Below are positions 51,062 through 60,361 of a stretch of DNA of 64,000 bases, piece after piece (within the stretch, counting starts at the first letter, position 1; every line of letters starts with the position of its first letter). The stretch covers positions 124,001 to 188,000 of the forward strand of contig JADKHX010000002.1 in NCBI GenBank assembly GCA_016721505.1. The letters run 5' to 3'. The translations under genes and the position numbers were made by a program. The notes under the pieces were generated by a model, which was not told the origin of the DNA, ran no database searches, and was given only the letters and a program-made list of their open reading frames with translations. The stretch comes from Rhodocyclaceae bacterium (GTDB taxonomy: Bacteria; Pseudomonadota; Gammaproteobacteria; Burkholderiales; Rhodocyclaceae).

Positions 51062-53323
51062 ATGAAGATTGTTGTCAGCCATTTAAAGCCTCTTACAACC
51101 AAACGCCGTATCCTGCCAGCACTTTTATCTGCCGCTACGCTTGTCTCTGGTCAGGCGTATGCGCAGCAGGCGGCCGATTCTGATCAGATACAAACCATTG
51201 TCGTCACCGCCACCAAGCGCGCAGAACCACTGCAAAGTGTGCCGATTGCAATTTCCGTGATTAGCGGCGACCTGCTCGAGCAGGCCAATCTGAACACTCT
51301 GTCGGCGATTACGTCGCAACTGCCGACACTGAATTTTCGAACCAATGCCTCTAACAAGGATACGTCGCTGTTCATCCGCGGCGTCGGCACAATTTCCACC
51401 TCACCGGGTGTTGAGCCTACGGTCTCAACCGTAGTTGACGGCGTCGTTTATGCCCGTCCGGGACAAGCCACGCTGGACCTGATGGAAGTCGAGCGAATCG
51501 AAGTTTTACGTGGGCCTCAGGGTACATTGTTCGGCAAAAATGCATCGGCAGGGGTGATCAACATCGTCTCCAAACCGATCGGTGCCGCAACCGAAGGATT
51601 TATTGATGTTTCCTATTTACAAGGAAATGAAAGGCGTGTGCGTACTGGGGTTTCTGGCGAGTTGACCAGCACTGTGCGTGCTTCGGTTGCCGCGATGGTT
51701 GGCAAGTACGACGGCAACATCAAGAACATCACCACCGGCGATACCGTCGGCGGCTACGATCGTAAAGGTGTGCGTGGCAAGTTGGAACTCACTCCCAACA
51801 AAGACATTAAGGCTACGCTAATCGCCGACTATTCAAAGGCTGACGATACCGGTTCGCGCGGCCCGTTCGTGCGAGGGAATGCATCGATAATCGCTTCCCT
51901 CAGCCCGATTGTGGTCGGATTCGAAAACCGCACGGTTGCCAGCGATGTGAAGGAGCGCGTGGCAGACAAAAATTCTGGCTTCTCCGGGCAAGTAGACTGG
52001 AGCATCGGCGGGGCTACTCTTACCTCTATAACCGCATGGCGTTCATGGGAAAACGTCCAGTTTCAGGATATTGACAGTACCGGGCCTGTTTACACCGCGA
52101 TCGCGCGCCTTGGTGACGTTGGCCAGTTGAAGTCCGATCAAGTATCGCAAGAACTACGCATCGCTTCGCCGACCGGAACGTTTTTCGAATACGTGGCCGG
52201 ATTCTTCTATATGCGTACTGAGACCAACGAGGTCTATCGGCGTGACCGGACAGAATGTGCAACCAACGCCGCCGCCCTGCCATCGGGACTAATACCCTGT
52301 GCCACCCAAGCGATCAATAACGGCGTTGCTACCTACGGCACTCTAGGCAAGAGCACATCGCTGTTTGGTGAAAGTAAATTCAATTTCAGCCCGGTCATGC
52401 GCGGCATCCTGGGTCTGCGATACACGTCCGACGACTTATCGTATTACCACTCTCGCGTTTCAACCTCTGCAGTTGACCTTGGTGGCATCCGTGCTTCGCG
52501 TCCTTACACCACCGGCTCGACAAGTCAGAATGGTGTTTCCGGACGTATCGGGCCGCAGTTTGATCTGAGCAAAAATGCCACTGTCTATGCGACCTATTCG
52601 CGCGGCTATAAAGGACCCGCGTACAACGCTTTCTTCAATATGCGCACACTGGATGATATTGCGCTAGCACCCGAAAAATCCAAAGGCGTTGAAGCCGGTT
52701 TGAAAACCACTCTGATGGACAATAGATTGCGGCTCAACGTAGCCGCGTTTAGAACTCTCTACTCTGGCTATCAGGCGAATTTCTTTGATAACCTCGGCGG
52801 CGTCCAAGTCACTCGCTTTATCAATGCAGGTGATGTATCGACCAAGGGTTTCGAGGCGGACTTCGAAGCCAAGGTGACCAAGAAATTTACTTTGTCTGGG
52901 GCTATCGCCGATACGATTGCTCGGGTCGACAAGTTCAATTGTCCAGCCGGCCAAGTTTGTGCCACGAATCTTGACGGCACAGTATTGCCATCGGCGCCAC
53001 AATGGAAGGCATTTGTGCGTGGCAACTACAGGATGGATGTCGCCAACGGCTTGAAACTTGATTTGGGCACTGACTATAGCTGGCAAAGCGACGTGCAATA
53101 CGACCTCTCCAGATCGACCAACACCATCCAACCAGCTTACGGCATCGTCAATATGACGGTTGCGCTGTCGGATCCGACTGCGGGTTGGCGTGTGACACTT
53201 CTGGGGAAAAATATCTGGGACAAGGAGTATGCAGCGTATCTTCACAACGGCGCCACGACACAGCGTGCCGTGCCGCGCGACTTCGAGCGTTACTTTGGTA
53301 TCAATGCACGTTTCGACTTCTAG
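51062..53323 (+). CDS. TonB-dependent outer-membrane receptor
   Basis: An outer-membrane barrel that imports a ligand at the cost of proton-motive force through TonB. From the ATG at 51062 it has 753 residues. The signal peptide ends near AYAQQA, a TonB box-like QTIVVTATKR follows, and then the plug domain with SLFIRGVGTIS, VDGVVYARPGQ and RIEVLRGPQGTLFGKNASAG. The beta-barrel ends in the terminal aromatic ARFDF. It resembles the carbohydrate- and aromatics-associated receptors common in sphingomonads. As the first gene after operator O1 it probably admits the island's sugar or glycoside. The ligand cannot be read from sequence. Confidence 0.92.
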   Translation: MKIVVSHLKPLTTKRRILPALLSAATLVSGQAYAQQAADSDQIQTIVVTATKRAEPLQSVPIAISVISGDLLEQANLNTLSAITSQLPTLNFRTNASNKDTSLFIRGVGTISTSPGVEPTVSTVVDGVVYARPGQATLDLMEVERIEVLRGPQGTLFGKNASAGVINIVSKPIGAATEGFIDVSYLQGNERRVRTGVSGELTSTVRASVAAMVGKYDGNIKNITTGDTVGGYDRKGVRGKLELTPNKDIKATLIADYSKADDTGSRGPFVRGNASIIASLSPIVVGFENRTVASDVKERVADKNSGFSGQVDWSIGGATLTSITAWRSWENVQFQDIDSTGPVYTAIARLGDVGQLKSDQVSQELRIASPTGTFFEYVAGFFYMRTETNEVYRRDRTECATNAAALPSGLIPCATQAINNGVATYGTLGKSTSLFGESKFNFSPVMRGILGLRYTSDDLSYYHSRVSTSAVDLGGIRASRPYTTGSTSQNGVSGRIGPQFDLSKNATVYATYSRGYKGPAYNAFFNMRTLDDIALAPEKSKGVEAGLKTTLMDNRLRLNVAAFRTLYSGYQANFFDNLGGVQVTRFINAGDVSTKGFEADFEAKVTKKFTLSGAIADTIARVDKFNCPAGQVCATNLDGTVLPSAPQWKAFVRGNYRMDVANGLKLDLGTDYSWQSDVQYDLSRSTNTIQPAYGIVNMTVALSDPTAGWRVTLLGKNIWDKEYAAYLHNGATTQRAVPRDFERYFGINARFDF

Positions 53324-53447
53324 TAACAATCGTCTCAGCTGAAGAAACGGCCGGTGCCTGCAAACCAGGCGCCGGCCAAAGTCTTTATCGGCGTTGGCGC
53401 GCATAGAATCTTGACTCCTGTCAGCTCAACCACCAAGGCCAACCATT

Positions 53448-55184
53448 GTGTTTGAACAAACTCCGCGCCGAACCATTGAGTCATTGCGAAGTCAGCGTTG
53501 GCTGGCCAAAGATGACATTCGATCCTTTGCTCACCGGCAACGCTTGCAACAGCGCGGCCTACGTCGCGAAGAGTTCATGGATCGACCGGTCATTGCGATC
53601 GTAAATACCTGGTCTGACCTTTCACCCTGCCATTCCCATCTGCGCGAACGTGCGGCATCGGTTCGTCAAGGAATTCTGTTGGCAGGTGGCTTTCCAGTCG
53701 AACTGCCTGCGCTGTCGCTTGGCGAAGTTATGGTCAAGCCAACCACCATGCTGTATCGCAACTTACTTGCAATGGAAACCGAAGAACTGTTGCGCTCGCA
53801 CCCGGTTGATGGGGCTGTGCTTTTAGGGGGTTGCGACAAGACCACGCCCGGCATGCTGATGGGCGCGATCAGCATGGATATTCCGGCAATTTTTATGCCC
53901 GCCGGACCCATGCTCAACGACCGCTATCGAGGGCAGACGGTGGGTGCCGGGACGCATACCAAGAAATTTTGGGACGAGTACGTGGTCGGCAATATTTCCA
54001 AAGAGGAATGGGTCGGCCTGGAAGCCAGAATGACCCGCTCGCCCGGAACGTGCAACACTATGGGAACCGCAAGCACAATGACTTCCATTGTCGAAGCCAT
54101 GGGTTTCACGCTCACCGGTGCTACCAGTATCCCGGCAATGGACTCCGCCCACCCGCGCCTCGCCTCGCAATGTGGTGCTCGGATTGTCGAAATGGTTTGG
54201 GAAGATCTCAAACCTTCCCGTTTTTTTACCCGCGAATCACTAATCAACGGCGTCGCCACCTATGTGGCGCTCGGTGGGTCGACCAACGCTGCTATCCACC
54301 TTATCGCTCTTGCCGGGCGCGGTGGCCTGAGTTTGACACTCGATGAGATGGACGCCGTCGCCCGCAAGATTCCGGTAATAGCTAATCTGTTCCCAGCCGG
54401 CGATAAATTAATGGAGGATTTCCACTTTGCTGGCGGTTTGCCCGCCTTGCTTGCGGAAATCAGACCTCACCTGGCACTCGATGCGCTTACAGTAACCGGC
54501 AGAACCCTCGGTGAAAATATCCGGCACGCAAAGAATCTCGACCCCGAAGTAATTCGCTCGGTTGACCGGCCATTCGCGCCCGGCGCTGCGCTGGCCGTTT
54601 TGAAAGGCAATCTTTGCCCGGATGGCGCGGTCATAAAGCCATCGGCAGCCAGCCCAAAGTTTTTTCACCATCGCGGAAAAGCGCTGGTGTTCGAATCGGC
54701 GGAAGATATGTTGGCGAGAATCCATTTGCCCGATCTTGACGTCACCGAAGACACTGTCCTGGTTTTGAAAAACGCCGGCCCGGTCGGCGCGCCGGGCATG
54801 CCTGAATGGGGCAACCTGCCAATTCCGAAAAAGCTTCTTATGCAGGGCGTGCGCGACATGGTCCGTATCTCCGACGCGCGGATGAGCGGCACCCACTATG
54901 GCAGCTGTATCGTGCATGTAGCACCCGAGGCCGCAGTAGGTGGGCCGTTGGCACTGGTCAGATCCGGCGACACGATCACGCTCGATCTTGAAGCACGAAC
55001 ACTGAATCTGGACATTTCCGACACTGAATTTGCCAACCGTCGATTGGGCTTTGTGGCACCCAAACGACAGTTCGAACGCGGCTACGCACGGCTTTACGTC
55101 GAGCACATCACGCAAGCCGACAAGGGTTGTGATTTCGATTTTTTGATCGGCAATGCACCCACGCCCGAGCCATCCATCTACTGA
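53448..55184 (+). CDS. IlvD/Edd-family sugar-acid dehydratase (predicted 6-deoxy-6-sulfogluconate dehydratase)
   Basis: Removes water from a sugar acid to give a 2-keto-3-deoxy acid, using an Fe-S cluster and Mg. The 578-residue protein is of the pentonate/aldonate branch close in layout to L-arabonate dehydratase. Cluster cysteines are in NTWSDLSPCHSH, GGCDKTTPGMLMGA and RSPGTCNTMGTAS; RISDARMSGTHYGSCIVH is the family motif near the C-terminus. Start is a GTG at 53448 with no strong ribosome site. In sulfo-ED clusters such an enzyme makes 2-keto-3,6-dideoxy-6-sulfogluconate. Without the neighbours, xylonate or arabonate would be equally good guesses. The aldolase gene follows by 8 bp. Confidence 0.88.
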   Translation: MFEQTPRRTIESLRSQRWLAKDDIRSFAHRQRLQQRGLRREEFMDRPVIAIVNTWSDLSPCHSHLRERAASVRQGILLAGGFPVELPALSLGEVMVKPTTMLYRNLLAMETEELLRSHPVDGAVLLGGCDKTTPGMLMGAISMDIPAIFMPAGPMLNDRYRGQTVGAGTHTKKFWDEYVVGNISKEEWVGLEARMTRSPGTCNTMGTASTMTSIVEAMGFTLTGATSIPAMDSAHPRLASQCGARIVEMVWEDLKPSRFFTRESLINGVATYVALGGSTNAAIHLIALAGRGGLSLTLDEMDAVARKIPVIANLFPAGDKLMEDFHFAGGLPALLAEIRPHLALDALTVTGRTLGENIRHAKNLDPEVIRSVDRPFAPGAALAVLKGNLCPDGAVIKPSAASPKFFHHRGKALVFESAEDMLARIHLPDLDVTEDTVLVLKNAGPVGAPGMPEWGNLPIPKKLLMQGVRDMVRISDARMSGTHYGSCIVHVAPEAAVGGPLALVRSGDTITLDLEARTLNLDISDTEFANRRLGFVAPKRQFERGYARLYVEHITQADKGCDFDFLIGNAPTPEPSIY

Positions 55185-55192
55185 TATAAATC

Positions 55193-56005
55193 ATGGATCC
55201 ATACAATAATCCGTTCAAGGCGCTTCTTTCCGCCCCCAGCGTCCCGCTAGGCACATGGTTGATGTCGGGAACAGCTTCAACAGCAGAAGCCATGGGCTGT
55301 ATCGGCTATGACTGGTTGGTAGTCGACATGGAGCATGTGCCGATCGAGTTCAAAGATCTTTTGCATATTCTGCAGGCGATCGCCGGGACTCCCGCCGTTC
55401 CGGTGGTACGGTTGGCGGTCAACGACATTACGCAGGTCAAGCGTGCACTCGATATCGGCGCACAGACCTTAATGTTTCCATTTGTTCAGAATGCCGACGA
55501 GGCGAAGCGTGCCGTTTCCGCAACCCGTTATCCGGCTGTAGCCGAAGCATTCCCTGGCATGCGTGGGTTTGCCGCGATGCATCGGGGTAGCCGCTATGCA
55601 ACTGTCGCTGACTACGGCAAACGCGCTAACGCAGGCATTTTCCGCATTATCCAACTCGAAACACCGCAAGCTATCGAGCGCCTCGAGGAAATTGCTGCCG
55701 TCGATGGCGTGGACGCGCTGTTTGTCGGACCCGGCGATCTGTCGGCGGCGATGGGGCACATTGGCGATATTGGCCACGCAGAAGTTCAGTCCGCATTGAA
55801 AGACGCTGCGGCACGCGCGCGCGCCGCAGGTAAGCCGATTGGTATCGTCGGCCCGACCCCGGAAATGGTGCAGCGATTTATCGAGTTCGGGTACACCTAT
55901 GTCGCAGTTGCCTCGGATATGGGAATGATGGTGCGGCAAGCCGGTGCATTCCTGTCGGCCTTGAGGCAAGCACCAGTCAAGTCAATTGATTCAGGCGTTT
56001 ATTGA
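55193..56005 (+). CDS. HpcH/HpaI-family aldolase (predicted KDSG aldolase)
   Basis: A class II aldolase that cleaves 2-keto-3-deoxy sugar acids to pyruvate plus an aldehyde. The 270-residue TIM barrel has LGTWLMSGTASTAEAMG near residue 19, YDWLVVDMEHVP near 39-50 with the metal and base residues, RIIQLETPQAIERLEEI with the metal-binding Glu, and DALFVGPGDLSAAMG. The sequence is close to 2-keto-3-deoxyglucarate/rhamnonate aldolases. In the sulfo-ED route the products would be pyruvate and 3-sulfolactaldehyde. It is tightly linked to the dehydratase (8 bp), and a hairpin follows before the GH31 gene. Confidence 0.88.
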   Translation: MDPYNNPFKALLSAPSVPLGTWLMSGTASTAEAMGCIGYDWLVVDMEHVPIEFKDLLHILQAIAGTPAVPVVRLAVNDITQVKRALDIGAQTLMFPFVQNADEAKRAVSATRYPAVAEAFPGMRGFAAMHRGSRYATVADYGKRANAGIFRIIQLETPQAIERLEEIAAVDGVDALFVGPGDLSAAMGHIGDIGHAEVQSALKDAAARARAAGKPIGIVGPTPEMVQRFIEFGYTYVAVASDMGMMVRQAGAFLSALRQAPVKSIDSGVY

Positions 56006-56020
56006 TCGCCGAAAGAAGCC

Positions 56021-56072
56021 GCGCGCGTATTACCAAAAGTCGATCCGTCGCAACTAGCTTTTGGCTGCGCGC
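56021..56072 (+). promoter_or_regulatory. Two-part hairpin between aldolase and GH31 genes
   Basis: Inner stem CCAAAAG/CTTTTGG (56033-56039 with 56058-56064) and outer stem GCGCGC/GCGCGC (56021-56026 with 56067-56072). No T-run follows. It may be an mRNA-stabilising or processing structure within the operon. Confidence 0.4.
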
Positions 56073-56172
56073 CGTGTAGAGAAGGCTCCGTTTGTCGGGC
56101 ACTTTATGAACATATAGTTTCGATATTTCTGCTGTTCGCACTGACCGAAAACTTTCCCTTGGGAGTATCAGT

Positions 56173-58440
56173 ATGGCATCCGATGAAATTCAACAAAGCA
56201 GCTTTCAGCGTCTTGGTGAAGTACAGCTGGTGCGAGCGGATTCAACCCATGTCCGCTTGCAGGTCGATGGTCACCCCGTCGTCATCTCAACGCATGCACC
56301 GGACACACTGCGCCTGCAGATTGGTGAGTCGGCGTTGCCAGACTACGGACTGCTGCTGCAAACATCGACCTTGGCTATCCTCGAATTAACAACGCAGGCG
56401 AATGGCTGGCGTATCAGTAACGGCGATACCAGTCTGATCATTGAATCTACGCCGCTTCGATTTACTTTGCAAAAGGCTGGAAAGACGATCCTAAGTTCAA
56501 TCACCGATCAGCATTTTCGCGGACGTACCCGCCTGCCTGCAGTCGGTCTACAGAACGCTTCGGGCTTGCGTCGCTGGTGCGCATCATGGGCGATGAAAAG
56601 TGACACGGCGGTATACGGCTTTGGTGAAAAATTTGGCCCGCTCAACAAACGCGGGCAACTCATACAGGGGCGAACCACCGATGCCCTCGGGGTCAATACC
56701 GAACTTTCCTACAAAAACATCCCTTTTTGCTGGAGCCCGGATGGCTGGGGTCTGCTTGCGCACACACCAGGAATCGTGCGCCACGGAATCGGATATGGAC
56801 AATGGTCCCACCGCACCTACGTACTGGAGGTTGAGGATGATGCCCTTGACCTGTTCTTTTTTACCGGTGAGCCGGCGGTGATTCTCGATCACTACACCGC
56901 GCTAACGGGGCGCCCGGTGCTGCCTCCCTTGTGGAGCTACGGAATGTGGCTGTCGCGCGCCTACTACAAGGTACCTCAGGATGCTATCGATACAGCCGCG
57001 GAGTTGCGCCGTCGCCAAATCCCCTGCGATGCGATCACGATTGACGGCCGCGCCGCCTGGGACGTACGAACCCGATTCTCTTTCGAATGGGACAAGAGCC
57101 GATTCTATGGACCAGACACCAATCCAAAGAAAATCCTTGGTCAACTTCGCGCTTTTAACCTCAAAGTGTGTGTCTGGGAGTATCCCTGCGTATCGATCCA
57201 TAGCCCGATGTTCTCAGATCTCGCAGACAAGGGCTGGCTGCTGAAAAATCAGGCAGGGAAGGCCGCGGTCTTCGACTGGGTAAAGGACCCCACAGATGAT
57301 CCTTTTGGAAAAGTACTCACACCTTTGCCGCCCTCCGGGCTTCTCGATTTCACACACCCCGAGGCCGCCAAGTTTTGGGCTGATAGTCACAATCAACTGT
57401 TTGAAGACGGGATTGATGTCATCAAAACCGATTTCGGTGAGCAGGTGGAAGATGACATGGTCGCGCACAACGGCGATCAAGGGCGACGTTTGCACAATGT
57501 CTATCCATTGCTATACAACCAGTGCGTGTGGGAAGCCACCCGTCGTTATAACGCAGCGAACGGCCGGGGCGAAGCAATGGTGTGGGGTCGGGATGGATTC
57601 ATTGGCAGCCAACGATTTCCGATTCAATGGGGTGGTGATCCCCAAACCGACTGGGAAGGTATGGCCGCGAGCATTCGCGGCGCACTGACCTATGGCATGA
57701 GCGGCGTGCCCTACTACGCTACCGACGTCGGCGGCTTTTATGGCGCGCAACAACCGGATACCGAACTCTATTTGCGATGGACGGCAAACGGAATCTTTTG
57801 CTCCCATTTTCGCTACCACGGGATTGGCGAAAGAGAACCCTGGGCATTGGGCGCCGAAACGGAAGCGATTGCAAAGAAACTCCTGGCTTTCCGTTACCGG
57901 TTAATTCCATATATGGTTGGCGCTTCCGAGCAGGCAGCGCGAACCGGGCTGCCGCTGATGCGCGCGATGCCTCTGGCGTTTCCGCATGATCGACTGGCGC
58001 GTTCCTTCGATGGGCAATATATGTTTGGCGACGCACTACTTGTAGCGCCGATTATTCAACCCGGCGGATCGGTGCAAGTTTATTTTCCTGCTGGCGAGAC
58101 ATGGGTGGACTTGGAAAGCGGCGAGTACATCCCAGGAGGTCAGGTGCGTATGATGCAAAAGACGCTAGAACAGCTGCCGGCATGGGGCCGTGTGGGGCAT
58201 ATGCTTTGCTTGGGACGGGCAGTCCAGCACACCGGAGAAATGGATTTGGCTGCACCAATTGAGGAGGTTATTCTGTTTGGCGAACCAAAGGTATCACCCT
58301 GCGTGATGAACGATTGCGTGACGCTTAGTTTCGCGAACGGCCAAGTCCGTCTTGGCGGCGTTACTGCGAAACAATGTCGTCCATCCGTCGGATACCAAGC
58401 GACTGACGCTGCGGGCCTGGTCTGCATTACCAAGGGCTAG
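56173..58440 (+). CDS. GH31 alpha-glycosidase (predicted sulfoquinovosidase; YicI-like layout)
   Basis: A retaining alpha-glycosidase of 755 residues without signal peptide, so acting in the cytosol. The nucleophile is in DVIKTDFGEQVEDD near 415, in the KTDFGE form also seen in YicI alpha-xylosidase. The acid/base region is WGRDGFIGSQRFPIQWGGD near 470-488. The strand before the -1 subsite reads DVRTRFSFEWD. By my recalled alignment, one Arg there falls at the position of the sulfonate-binding Arg301 of E. coli YihQ, where YicI has Phe. Context (mutarotase, sulfo-ED enzymes, SuyAB) suggests it frees sulfoquinovose from sulfoquinovosyl glycerol. An alpha-xylosidase remains the alternative. Confidence 0.9.
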   Translation: MASDEIQQSSFQRLGEVQLVRADSTHVRLQVDGHPVVISTHAPDTLRLQIGESALPDYGLLLQTSTLAILELTTQANGWRISNGDTSLIIESTPLRFTLQKAGKTILSSITDQHFRGRTRLPAVGLQNASGLRRWCASWAMKSDTAVYGFGEKFGPLNKRGQLIQGRTTDALGVNTELSYKNIPFCWSPDGWGLLAHTPGIVRHGIGYGQWSHRTYVLEVEDDALDLFFFTGEPAVILDHYTALTGRPVLPPLWSYGMWLSRAYYKVPQDAIDTAAELRRRQIPCDAITIDGRAAWDVRTRFSFEWDKSRFYGPDTNPKKILGQLRAFNLKVCVWEYPCVSIHSPMFSDLADKGWLLKNQAGKAAVFDWVKDPTDDPFGKVLTPLPPSGLLDFTHPEAAKFWADSHNQLFEDGIDVIKTDFGEQVEDDMVAHNGDQGRRLHNVYPLLYNQCVWEATRRYNAANGRGEAMVWGRDGFIGSQRFPIQWGGDPQTDWEGMAASIRGALTYGMSGVPYYATDVGGFYGAQQPDTELYLRWTANGIFCSHFRYHGIGEREPWALGAETEAIAKKLLAFRYRLIPYMVGASEQAARTGLPLMRAMPLAFPHDRLARSFDGQYMFGDALLVAPIIQPGGSVQVYFPAGETWVDLESGEYIPGGQVRMMQKTLEQLPAWGRVGHMLCLGRAVQHTGEMDLAAPIEEVILFGEPKVSPCVMNDCVTLSFANGQVRLGGVTAKQCRPSVGYQATDAAGLVCITKG

Positions 58441-58447
58441 TTGCGAC

Positions 58448-59365
58448 ATGCTTGCATCCGGCGCGAGTTTGCTCCTGAAAAATGCAAACAGCGAAGTATT
58501 GATATGCCCCCATATCGGTGGCGCAATTGCACGTTATGTCTGGAATCAGTTGGACATTTTGCGCAGAGCACCGGACGATGCAGTCATCGACGAAAAGGTG
58601 CGTCTTATGGGATCGTACGCGCTCGTGCCCTACTCAAACCGGATCGGCAATGCTCAGCTAATTACTGACGATCGCACCTATTCCCTGAAGCCGAACTTCC
58701 CGCCCGAACCGCATTCGATTCACGGTTTCGGATGGCAACGGACCTGGACACTTGACGCTAGTACCAAGGACTCTGCGCAATTGAGTTTGCGGCACGAACC
58801 CGATGACGCTTGGCCATTTTCCTGTCATTCGCGGCAATCGATAAGTCTCGAAGACAATGCCTTGAAGCTCGAATTGTCGGTGATGAATCTGGATACTCTT
58901 CGAATGCCGGCCGGCCTTGGCTTCCATACGTTTTTTCCGGTAACGGCGGAAGCGCATTTGGAGAGTCGATGGGAAGGTGTATGGAAGGTTGGTCCGGACT
59001 TACTGCCGAACAATTGGGAGCGCACTAGTCCGGCAATCGACTTTAGTCATTCACGCCCGATATCCGGTTGGCGCGTCGACAATTGTTTCACCGGATGGAA
59101 TCGCGTTGCTTCGCTTGCCTACGCTGAACATCGCGTTGGAATCAGCGCCAGCGAAAGATGCAGCAACATCGTGGTGTACTCACCGGGTGATCAAAGAAAT
59201 TTCATTGCGCTGGAACCGGTGACCAATATCAACAATGGCTTCGCACTGGCTGCCCAAGGCCAGCTAAATACCGGTATTCACGTACTCGAACCAGGTGAAT
59301 CGCTATCGATCTCGATGTCGATCAATCCAAGTAAATCTATCAACACAGGTACCGGGAATGCTTGA
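58448..59365 (+). CDS. Aldose 1-epimerase (mutarotase) family protein
   Basis: Interconverts alpha and beta anomers of a sugar, so that the alpha product of the GH31 enzyme suits the dehydrogenase. The 305-residue protein has the family fold with ALVPYSNRIGNAQL near 62 (substrate Arg) and HSIHGFGWQRTW near 90 with the catalytic His region. FHTFFPV near 157 and a C-terminal LEPVTNINNGF with the catalytic Glu complete the set. The ATG at 58448 is 7 bp after the GH31 stop. Its end overlaps the lactonase start by 8 bp, so these genes are translated as one unit. Confidence 0.88.
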   Translation: MLASGASLLLKNANSEVLICPHIGGAIARYVWNQLDILRRAPDDAVIDEKVRLMGSYALVPYSNRIGNAQLITDDRTYSLKPNFPPEPHSIHGFGWQRTWTLDASTKDSAQLSLRHEPDDAWPFSCHSRQSISLEDNALKLELSVMNLDTLRMPAGLGFHTFFPVTAEAHLESRWEGVWKVGPDLLPNNWERTSPAIDFSHSRPISGWRVDNCFTGWNRVASLAYAEHRVGISASERCSNIVVYSPGDQRNFIALEPVTNINNGFALAAQGQLNTGIHVLEPGESLSISMSINPSKSINTGTGNA

Positions 59366-60269
59366 AATCAGTGATGTCGAACTTGTACTTGATGCGAAAG
59401 CGGCGCTGGCTGAATGCCCGTTGTGGAGCCCAGCTGAACAAAAATTGTATTGGGTAGATATTTCCGGTCGCACTATCAATCGATTCGATCCGGGAAGCAC
59501 GAAGAATGAATCTTGGCCAATGCCTTGTGAGCCTGGGTGCATAGCACTAGCCGCCAGCGGAGGTCTGGTCGCTGCGCTACGCGATGGCTTTTATCGCTTC
59601 TATCCCGATCCGTTTCGTCTTGAAAAAATCGCCGCTGCACCCTATGACACTGCATCCATGCGCTTCAACGATGGGCGCTGTGATTCAGCCGGTCGTTTCT
59701 GGGCGGGCGCAATGTTCGAACCGCGAACTGCCGAAAGCGCGGCGGTGTTTTGTCTCGAACGTGGAGCGGTTCGGTTGGGCTGGGGACCCGAACAGAATCT
59801 TGGCGTTAAGGTGAGCAATGGAATGGCATTTAGCGCCGATGGTCGCTGCGTTTTTCAGTCAGACACACCGAACCACATCATCTTTCGTTTCGAGTTTGAC
59901 TCCACAACCGGGCAGATTGGCCGCCGCACCGAGTTTGCGAGGCGACCGGAAAACCGCACGGAGCCTGGCTATCAAGGACGACCTGACGGAGCCGCGATAG
60001 ACAGCGCCGGAGACTACTGGAGCGCGCAATATGAAGGCTCCCGCGTTTTCCGCTTTTCAGCGCAAAGCGAGGTGACCGGGATCGTCAATGTGCCGTCGAG
60101 ACGGGTGACCATGGTCGCTTTCGGGGGGCATGATCTGCGTACCCTATTTATCACTACCGCGCGTGAGGGAGCCTCGGCAGCTGAGCTACAGAAAAATCCA
60201 TCTGCCGGCGGAATATATGCGTGCAAAATGCCGGTGGCCGGACGCGCGGAACCGCTTTATCTCGATTGA
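59358..60269 (+). CDS. SMP-30/gluconolactonase-family lactonase (predicted sulfogluconolactonase)
   Basis: Opens sugar lactones in a six-bladed propeller that holds one divalent metal. The 303-residue protein shows the metal Glu in AKAALAECPLWSP at residue 18-20, then KLYWVDISGRTINRFDPG and FNDGRCDSAGRFWAG near 102-116. VSNGMAFSADGRCVFQSDT and GRPDGAAIDSAGDYWSAQY supply the metal Asn and Asp. The start at 59358 overlaps the mutarotase gene. In sulfo-ED it hydrolyses 6-deoxy-6-sulfogluconolactone. The family alone would also fit xylono- or arabinolactone. Confidence 0.88.
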   Translation: MLEISDVELVLDAKAALAECPLWSPAEQKLYWVDISGRTINRFDPGSTKNESWPMPCEPGCIALAASGGLVAALRDGFYRFYPDPFRLEKIAAAPYDTASMRFNDGRCDSAGRFWAGAMFEPRTAESAAVFCLERGAVRLGWGPEQNLGVKVSNGMAFSADGRCVFQSDTPNHIIFRFEFDSTTGQIGRRTEFARRPENRTEPGYQGRPDGAAIDSAGDYWSAQYEGSRVFRFSAQSEVTGIVNVPSRRVTMVAFGGHDLRTLFITTAREGASAAELQKNPSAGGIYACKMPVAGRAEPLYLD

Positions 60270-60361
60270 CCTTTACGGCGCTGAAGCCTCGCTTTGTCGT
60301 CCATATTCGCCATTCATAAATTTCACGTGCAGCATTCCATGCCCTTAACTCTGGAGTAATT

